A stretch of 64,000 nt of DNA from Mantis religiosa. Taxonomy: Eukaryota > Arthropoda > Insecta > Mantodea > Mantidae. The notes beneath the pieces are model-generated. The model was not told the origin of the DNA and made no database searches. It saw nothing but the letters and a program-made list of their open reading frames with translations. The DNA lies in contig CM060947.1 in assembly GCA_030765055.1 (NCBI GenBank), positions 53,856,395-53,920,394 of the forward strand. The letters run 5' to 3'. How positions within the stretch are numbered: position 1 is the stretch's first letter; the number at the start of each line of letters is the position of its first letter. Of this stretch, positions 56,921 through 64,000 are shown in pieces. The translations under genes and the position numbers were made by a program.

Positions 56921-57166
56921 GTCCATGTCGGTAGCGTAGATGGTAGTGTGTCTACCTTACGTTCAAGAGGTCCTGAGTTGGAATCTCGGTCAGAGTGAGT
57001 TACCCGAATAAGGTTTATTCGGGCTTTTCCCTTATCCTGGAAGACGAATGTCGTGTAGCTCTAAACTCCATGGACCCCGGGCTCATTTGAGCATCATTCC
57101 ATCTATTTCATTCATGGTCGTCCGATATGACTTAACGCTGGAGGACGTAAATTAAAAAAAATTACA
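56921..57166 (+). mobile_element. tRNA-derived SINE, family 1, with 12-bp target duplication
   Basis: A box GTCGGTAGCGTAGATGG, B box GAGTTGGAATCTCGG, a complete body and an A-rich tail. cacattaaacta occurs at 56909-56920 and 57167-57178, a perfect 12-bp target duplication that fixes both ends. Confidence 0.95.
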
Positions 57167-57179
57167 CACATTAAACTAT

Positions 57180-59720
57180 GGCTTTATCAAAATATTTAAC
57201 CTCAATGATCTGGAATTATTTAGTGCAAACGCTGTTTAATTACGTATTTGACTGGTGATGGTCAGAGGCACGCAGAGAGATAGCAATCACCCGGGCTTTT
57301 TCTTTTCTGAATTTGCTTCATTTGTTTACTTCATTTATTTATGCAGTGAGTCTCTAAGCATGCAGTTCCGGTAAAATCTCTAGAAACTACTGGAAAGAAT
57401 AAAACTAAACGTCGGATGAATGCCAAACTAGGTGCTTTATTTTCGCATCTTCCAATTACACAACAATAAGATTTATATAAAATCCTTCCGCGCAAAACCA
57501 TCGTATATATTGACATGTTATCCCTAGTTTTGATTATGGCATATAAGTTTCTAAGACTTCGATTCAAATATCGTATGTTTATTCATATATTATGAATAAA
57601 ACATCTTTTGATGGATATTTCTCCCACTGAATTTTTATTGCTAAAAATATATTTGGGCCACGGTGAACCTAAAATTTTATTTTCAAAGAGAGCACTTACT
57701 CTCCTAACATAGGCAAGAGGTAAAGGAACTACAAATTATGGTATAAAGACGTAAGATACATAACCATCAAATACTTTGTTATAGAAACCATGACAATATC
57801 AGAAAACAGGTTTATGGTCAACAAGCAGTATTTATGACGTCAGTCAACAGTCACATGTAAATAACTGAGAGACTACCAACAAAATACGTTGCTTGTTTTT
57901 CCTCCCAACGTAGGCAGATGCTGCTTTTTGAGAAGTCAAGCCATTCGACAGATTGCTAGGGACGTAAGAGGCGGGTGGGGGAGACAGGAAGAAGGCACCC
58001 TGCAATTTTCTCAAGTTGGCAGGCCTTACTGCTTCGACTTCATTTTCTTGACATGCATTCTGCATCTTAAAGTTGGCATTCTTACGTCAAGACCGTTGTT
58101 CCATACCACTCTATAACCCCGTCGCTTCTACAAGGGGTGATCAAATATACCAAAATACACCACATTTTACAATTTATACGACCAAAGTAAAAATACAAGA
58201 ATAATAAGTTGTGTTCTAGCATACATCTTTGCTGCAGTAGGGTATTTTTGCACTATCTACCACAAAAATATCTCACACTTGAATAGTTTTGAGTTACTAA
58301 AGATTTGCATGGCAAATTATCATACAGTTTTGTGCACTATTTGCAAAATAAAATAAATTAAACTAGAAACGTCTTATTTAATATAATGTAAAATTTATAT
58401 CTTCACCAAGATAAGCCAAATATCTGGTTCTCTTTCTTCTGCTGTCACCACTTTACAAATTTATGATTTGAATAAATTCAAATGTAAATGAACTCTAGAC
58501 TTTTCAGACATACAAACATCAAATAGTTACGGGTTTTGGCACGTCATTGAAATAACACATTCATCACTTATTGAGCTCACATTATATAAAATTTATACAA
58601 AATAGCTCTTCTGTTGCAATAACTTAAGACAGAGAACTTTTTTGATCTACCAGTATTTTCACGCAATGACATCTGCTCAATCTGATGTTTTGATGTTGTT
58701 TGAATATATTAGCTTTTAAGAAACTGCTGCTAACTGTTACAGGGTTGAAATACGTTTTTCTCTCAATGTATACAAAGGTGAGTTTGAGAATAGCTAATAC
58801 AGTTAAGTTTTTTGATAAATTTAATGGAGGCTAATACGAGAAGATAAAATGGATAACATACCAACTTTGTGTTAACGTGATCTTAGATCAGACGATTTCA
58901 CCAGAAACCGTTCACAACTACCAGCGTAATGTACAAGCTTTCACGTAGTAAAACTGCGCATGCGTCTGGCAGCAGTCAACTGTTTCTGACAGTATTATGT
59001 ACAAATGTGCAATTTGAGCCTTGATATGTATAAGCATTGTTTATATTCTTAATCCTTCCTATGAAGATTCGCCCTGAGACGACATTTCCTTAACTTCTAG
59101 GACTATCTTACGCAGTAATAGAAGAGTAAGAAGAAGAATAGAGGGCCGAACTCTGCCATAACTCAATCTGTTCCGCTCTGTGGGAACCTGAATAATGAAT
59201 GTATACCCTGGGATTACTGTCGATGTTATTATGTTTTTCTTTTTCTGCCCAACACATACCCCCGGGCCCCTGCCAAAAAAAATTGCATCAACCGCTCTGA
59301 ATTTTCAGAACCAGCCTGCCGGCGTGAAAAGAAGTGACGTCATGCAACATGGAACAACAGCACGATACATCGTAGCCTACTTCACTTAGCTGACGCCATT
59401 TAATGGCTATGAAGTAAATGCTTGTTTTCTACATAAGTTGCTATAGGGTTGGGAGAGAGGGGGGGGGGAACAAGAGTATATATCGTTCCCTCTGACAACA
59501 AGAGTATTGCTCACTAACTCGTCGCGAGCACGCAGGGTTTCAAGGAAGTTTGCAGGGGTTGGAGAAAATACCCAGAAATATCTGCTTGAGTCTGGATGCA
59601 GTTTCTGGAATTTATGTTAGTGATGAGAGTCTGTCTTTCTCTCACACTAACCAATCATATCCCGGTTAATTCTGTAAGACATGACCCTTATTGAGAAACT
59701 GGATAAAGCCCAGCTTCGTC
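57180..59720. other. No recognisable feature
   Basis: 2.5 kb of mainly AT-rich DNA. 57840-58120 and 58900-59600 are less AT-rich, with a G-run at about 59461. No transposon ends, tRNA boxes or protein motifs found. Confidence 0.35.
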
Positions 59721-59727
59721 ACAATAT

Positions 59728-60335
59728 TGTGAATTTCTGGGTTCATAGAATTAAAAGTCCGTTCAAGAGGTCCCGAGTTCGAATCTCGGTCTGGGTGAGT
59801 TACCTGGATAATGTTTTTTCGGGGTTTTCCCTTATCCTGAAAGAAGAATGTTGGGTAAATCTAAACTCTATGGACCCCGGGCTCATTTGAGCGAAATTTC
59901 ACCCAATTCATTCATCGTCCGATATGACTTAACGTTGGAGAACGTAAATTTAAAAAAAAATTAAAATTCCAAGTTGCAGAAGTTCAAAATGCTCTTTATT
60001 TCCGTAGAAACACACTTTGGTAACAACTTAGAGTAGCAGAATTACGTAACATGCACAAATACAATCTCCCAAGGTCGTTGATCACAAACTAAAGCGTTCA
60101 CAGTTGCAGGCACACGATACTCATTTCCGATTACACTCTCATTACGACTCTCCGCTGCTTCCTTTTATACGTCCACTGATAATTCTAGACTGTTCTGTAA
60201 CAAACAAGAAATCTAAACGTCCAGTCATGTAACTTTATCTGTTACGGCAGCCTTTTATCTCCGCACTATCTTTATCTGTTTCAGCAAGTTCTTTCGTGCG
60301 CCTCAGCCGCGCTATCGCGATAATGTCTCGCGACA
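59728..60335 (-). mobile_element. Solo LTR, family A (minus orientation), containing a SINE
   Basis: On the minus strand it starts TGTCGCGAGACATTATCGCG and ends AACCCAGAAATTCACA. The AATAAA block and a TATAAAAGG box (about 60165) are present. Flanks atat (59724-59727) and atat (60336-60339) form a perfect 4-bp target duplication. About 200 bp of SINE (59759-59960) sit near one end; without it the LTR is about 400 bp. Confidence 0.9.
59759..59960 (+). mobile_element. tRNA-derived SINE, family 1, 5'-truncated, inside the solo LTR
   Basis: Starts at GTTCAAGAGGTCCCGAGTTCG (the A box is missing), has a perfect B box and a complete body ending CGTTGGAGAACGTAAATTT plus A-tail. It interrupts the LTR block that in other copies reads ...aactaaaagtacaattttcag, with a short ttaaaa repeated at both edges. 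Confidence 0.92.
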
Positions 60336-60630
60336 ATATGTTATATTACAACAAATGTGAAATATCAACAATCTGGATTGTCAATTTAGCACTATAGTTA
60401 TTTACATCACAGTACACGTTATTCCTCATTCGCACGTGTACTGCAGAAAAGAAAGAGAGCAGAAATAGTCAACAGGAACCACGACTGGATACGAAAAAAC
60501 ACAAGATAAGCAAGCACTAGGCCAATTTTGGCTTGTGTAATCTATTACGGATATGTCTGTTGACTGCAGTTTTGGAACCCAACGAACCTAAAAGTCTTTG
60601 TTTACACCGTGAATTAATACCATGGGAGAT

Positions 60631-60874
60631 GTGTGTAGTGTTTAACGCCCGCTTTTACTACATACGGCACCGCAGACGGTGACACTGATGATACATGAGA
60701 TAAAGATGGAGCACCGGTGGAAAGAGATGGTGGGGGAAACCGGAGGTCCCGGATAAAACCAGCCCCAGCGCCGTGTTGTCCACAACAAATCTCACTTTGC
60801 GGTCGCCTGGGATCGAACCCGAGCCGCCTTGGTGAGAGCCAAGCGGTCTAACCACTGAGCCACGGCGCAGCCTC
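60631..60874 (-). mobile_element. tRNA-derived SINE, family 3, complete with 13-bp target duplication
   Basis: On the minus strand it starts CTGCGCCGTGGCTCAGTGG (A box region TGGCTCAGTGGTTAGACC) and has B box CGGGTTCGATCCCAGG, resembling a serine/leucine-type tRNA. A 150-bp body ends GCGTTAAACACTACACAC without poly(A). taccatgggagat at 60618-60630 and 60875-60887 is a perfect 13-bp target duplication. Confidence 0.93.
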
Positions 60875-60889
60875 TACCATGGGAGATTT

Positions 60890-61495
60890 TAGAACATAAC
60901 CGTGATAACAGTTTTCTTTAATTTAGTGCTGGAACTTCTATGTCGTGAATTGTTTATCACAAAAATTTACCTCTTTCCGCTTCGATCTTGCGAGGGTCGT
61001 AAACTGGTGACTTTTCTTGCTATATTATTTCATATGACTCAACCAGTTATGAGGTGGAGAAATTTCAATTTTCCTCACTTGTAGCGCCATAATATTAACT
61101 CACCTATATAATTTCTCTGCTACTTAATGTAAATAAGGGCAGCATTTAGTCACCTGTAAATTTTATAACGAGATTTCAGCAGAAATATGCTCTGCGAGTG
61201 CTGCAGCCTCAGGTGCACTTTTAGAAAAGGCCGGTGTGTGTATGTGTGATTTTGTGTGTTTGTAGCTAAATAAAATTGGTTTAATATGACACATGGTTTT
61301 TAATTTTAACATGTTAAAGAATGTGATGACATTTTTGAGAAATCTTCTACCCTATTATGTGTTTCAAATAGGAAAATTTCTGGAGTCCAACTAATCAGAT
61401 GCCGTATCACACTCAAAATTGGAAAAAGCATTTTCGCAATTTATGTATATTTTAAAATACTATTACTATTATTATAATTTATGAATTACCTGTTT
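60890..61495. other. No recognisable feature
   Basis: AT-rich, with a (TG)n-like patch at about 61230-61262. Nothing else seen. Confidence 0.35.
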
Positions 61496-61497
61496 TT

Positions 61498-61880
61498 CTA
61501 ATCCAATGGAACTGCCAGTGACTCATCCATATGGCTATCAATGTCACTTCCGTTAAGAGACAATTTGTCATTGTCACTGTCTTCATCGTCTCAGTCTTGC
61601 AAATTTTTGATTATAGCTTCCGAAATCTCGTCACGTGCTATTTGTTTCTTAAAACGTCTTCTTGAAGGCTTTCTGCATGCCTCACGCAGTTTTCCCAGTC
61701 CTGTTGCATTACCGTGTCAATTTCTTGGTGAACAAGTCGTTTAACGAAGGTCAATTTAAAAGTATTATTTCTGTTTGCAATCCCCCTTTTTATTTGAGCC
61801 CACACCAACTCAATTGGATTTTATTGGCAGTGGTATGTAAGGTGGGAGGCGTATTACGTCGTGTCCCGTTTCAATTGCAA
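61498..61880 (-). pseudogene. DDE transposase C-terminal relic (second DD82E-like family)
   Basis: The minus strand reads GHDVIRLPPYIPL (about 61860), then after a one-base shift NPIELVWAQIKRGIANRNNT with the catalytic Glu (61820-61760). FKLTFVKRLVHQEIDTVMQQ, then DWENCVRHAESLQEDVLRN follow, to a stop at 61638. After another shift comes an acidic tail (DDEDSDNDKLSLNGSDIDS) to TAG at 61498-61500. The layout LPPYxC...PIExVW, then W-x-N-C-V-x-H and an acidic end, parallels the DD82E transposase at 10-11 kb. The two earlier catalytic Asp regions are not visible upstream. It is too broken to be active. Confidence 0.75.
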
Positions 61881-62121
61881 GTTGACCCAGCTGATGCACT
61901 TTTCCCCTGTTTTTGAACGGAAATACTCTTTACAATAACTCACTTTTAGTTTCTATTTCCCAAAAATTTTTGAAGAACGTGTACACCTTAAAAATAGTAC
62001 TTCGGGCCTGACATCGAAATACCTGCCTTTTGGACTCGCCACTAAATTCACCACAAGCAGTCATTGCACTATGTAGCTCTTACTCTACTGTTGTGTAAAA
62101 AACAACTGAATGATATTGTTC

Positions 62122-62560
62122 TGAACTCTCCAGAGTGAATAAACGCTTCTTATCCAGCATTCATTCATAAATATAAGCACACAGCGTTCCACAGGCTAAC
62201 AGGAAATTAAGTGTTTGCTCTTTCTCGAATTTAACACCTTGACTTATTAAGAGCAATTCTTTTATCACGTCATGTCAGTGGTTTAAATTTCAGTTCTGAG
62301 TAATTATAAGCATATGTACATACATACACACCAACCACTTTGAACTCTCTAGAGCAAATAGAGATTACGAACCATTCATAAACAAAGATATGTGACCAGG
62401 CACGTTCTGCCAGGGCAGCAGGAAATTTATTGTTTCCTCTCGCTCGAATTGGACTATTCAAAGTAATTCTTTTATCACGTCATGTCAAACATTTACGTTT
62501 TAGTTCTAAGTAATTACAAATATAAGTACACGCATATATGACAACCAATAATGATACTCA
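62122..62560. repeat. Tandem duplication, period about 219 bp
   Basis: The blocks from 62122 (tgaactctccagag) and 62341 (tgaactctctagag) align through attcataaa, caggaaatt, ctcgaatt, attcttttatcacgtcatgtca and a taagtaattata/taagtaattaca block. They are diverged but colinear. The duplication lies just upstream (minus sense) of the transposase relic. Confidence 0.75.
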
Positions 62561-62564
62561 TACA

Positions 62565-64000
62565 GTGCTTACGTCGCGATTTATTGTTATGATACAGGTA
62601 ATAGTGGTTTATTTATTTGTATTAGAAAAACTATTTGAGCTAAAAGCATAGGGTTTTCGTGGTTATGATAGATACATTACTCTCTACCTTCCTTGATTAG
62701 GTTGGCGCTCGTCACACACCACTTAGCGGAAATGCAATACGACACCGCAGGACTCCGATTGGTTGGTCACCTAGTGGCACTCAAGTACATGCACCTTCCC
62801 ATATGAGAAACACATAATAAACTACCATTTATAAGGAACATTTTTTAGGAAAATTTATATTTTTTAAAAAATACATTTAAAGAATTTGATTAAAATACCT
62901 TATTTTAAATATTTTTAGAACACCTGAAAAAATTATCATGAATTTTCTGGAAATAAACTCAGCTGTCCTATATTTTCTGAATGATTTTTGCATACCCGGT
63001 AAACGTAATATTGAAACGGAACACCTTGTTGAAGGATACAATTTGTGCCACATACATTTTTTTTAGTTTTTAGCAGAGCTAACCATTTTTAAATATTCTT
63101 TTCATTTGTACAGTTTTAGCTATGCATACTTTTCTGAAATATGAAGTTATTTGTTTATTTTATTTAATAGTCATGCAAAGAGAATGAAATCTGAAAACCA
63201 TCAAATAACCACAGGTCTTTGAGACATTTGACTATCGATTAACCACATTATATTCTCTTATTCATTATACCTGGAAGGAAACACATAAAATAAAAGAATG
63301 TCTACAAATGTTTATTTCGATTTCTATGAAGTATGTAGGACAATAAGCATTTGTCAGAATAGTTTGTATAAGCTGAGCAGAGAGTATCATATGAGTACAG
63401 CACCATAGTTTAAGACCATAGGGGTTTAGTGTGACTGGCACAAGAATTACGAGTTGGAACGTATTTATGGTAAAGTAGCTTCTACCTCTTGGCTAGGACC
63501 GCGTATTTACATCGCATTACGAGTTTCACATGCCATTTAATCCACCAACCCTTATACCAAATACAGAGTTTCATCTCTAATCTCTGAAGCTCTGCGAGGT
63601 TCACGGTTCTGTAAACTTCTCTTCTTAGTAAATGAATTTTGCATCGTTTCCTACAACTGGGAATCGCTTACAGAAATACTAAAGCTTAATATACAAAAGA
63701 GATATAAAGGTGTTGGGAAAAATAAACAATTTATGTGATGTACACTTTTTGTCAGTGACAGTTTCCAAGATATTGCTTTACATTTTGCAACACAATTTTT
63801 TAAAGGGTGAGCCAGCATGTAGCAACCCACTTTTCACACTTAGCACTTACTTATCTACGGTAGGTATCCAGTCATGCATTCTTTCCAAAATTTCAGTAAC
63901 GTATATCCATGGAAGTACAAGTTTCGAAATCCATGAACAAAAACACTAGAAAAAGACTGGATGTGTGATTTGAGTGAGGGGACAGCATATTTGGAATACA
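62565..64000. other. No recognisable feature
   Basis: AT-rich end of the window with chance frames only. Confidence 0.35.

Noticed and set aside
60780..60874. Genuine tRNA gene on the minus strand
   Set aside because: The A and B boxes are tRNA-like, but it lacks a proper acceptor stem closure, continues into a 150-bp SINE body and is flanked by a target duplication.

Overview
The window looks like AT-rich, gene-poor nuclear DNA from an arthropod, most likely an insect with a large genome. It holds dense, nested transposable elements: mariner/Tc1-like and related DDE elements, a Ty3/Gypsy LTR retrotransposon with a tRNA-Lys-like primer site, a Penelope-like element and several tRNA-derived SINE families. 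I found no convincing host gene, no rRNA or real tRNA gene, and no CRISPR array. Naming an order (for example a cockroach, termite or other polyneopteran) would be a guess.

Layout. 1-9.6 kb: LINE 3' relic (-), solo LTR, internally deleted mariner, and two more transposase relics (-). 9.7-18.4 kb: the centrepiece. A DDE transposase gene with D2-E spacing of 82 residues is broken twice: by a (TA)n expansion, and by a 7.2-kb Gypsy element with 498-bp LTRs that differ at 3 positions and a 4-bp target duplication (AGGT). 18.4-26.6 kb: microsatellites, transposase relics, SINEs, a tandem duplication. 26.6-28.5 kb: decayed Penelope-like element (RT plus GIY-YIG). 28.5-32.4 kb: nothing recognisable. 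32.4-34.7 kb: two transposons with long terminal inverted repeats. 36-44 kb: SINEs, a solo LTR, a second deleted mariner and a large tRNA-like palindrome. 44.8-49.6 kb: a degenerate ~45-bp minisatellite invaded by a mariner and a GC-rich repeat. 51-57 kb: nested transposons, one carrying a solo LTR. 59.7-62.6 kb: solo LTR containing a SINE, another SINE family, a DDE transposase C-terminus on the minus strand, and a ~219-bp tandem duplication.

How the parts relate. The sequence preserves a relative chronology of insertions: old DDE transposons and satellite were hit by Gypsy, solo LTRs, mariners and SINEs. Many junctions resolve to the base through TA, 4-bp or 9-13-bp target duplications. Only the Gypsy element looks recent, and its pol is frame-broken. 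Four solo LTRs of one family all sit in AT-only or nearly AT-only tetranucleotides. The Gypsy LTR carries an unusual CCAAT/TGACGTG palindrome. All family names come from reading motifs by eye, without a database search.
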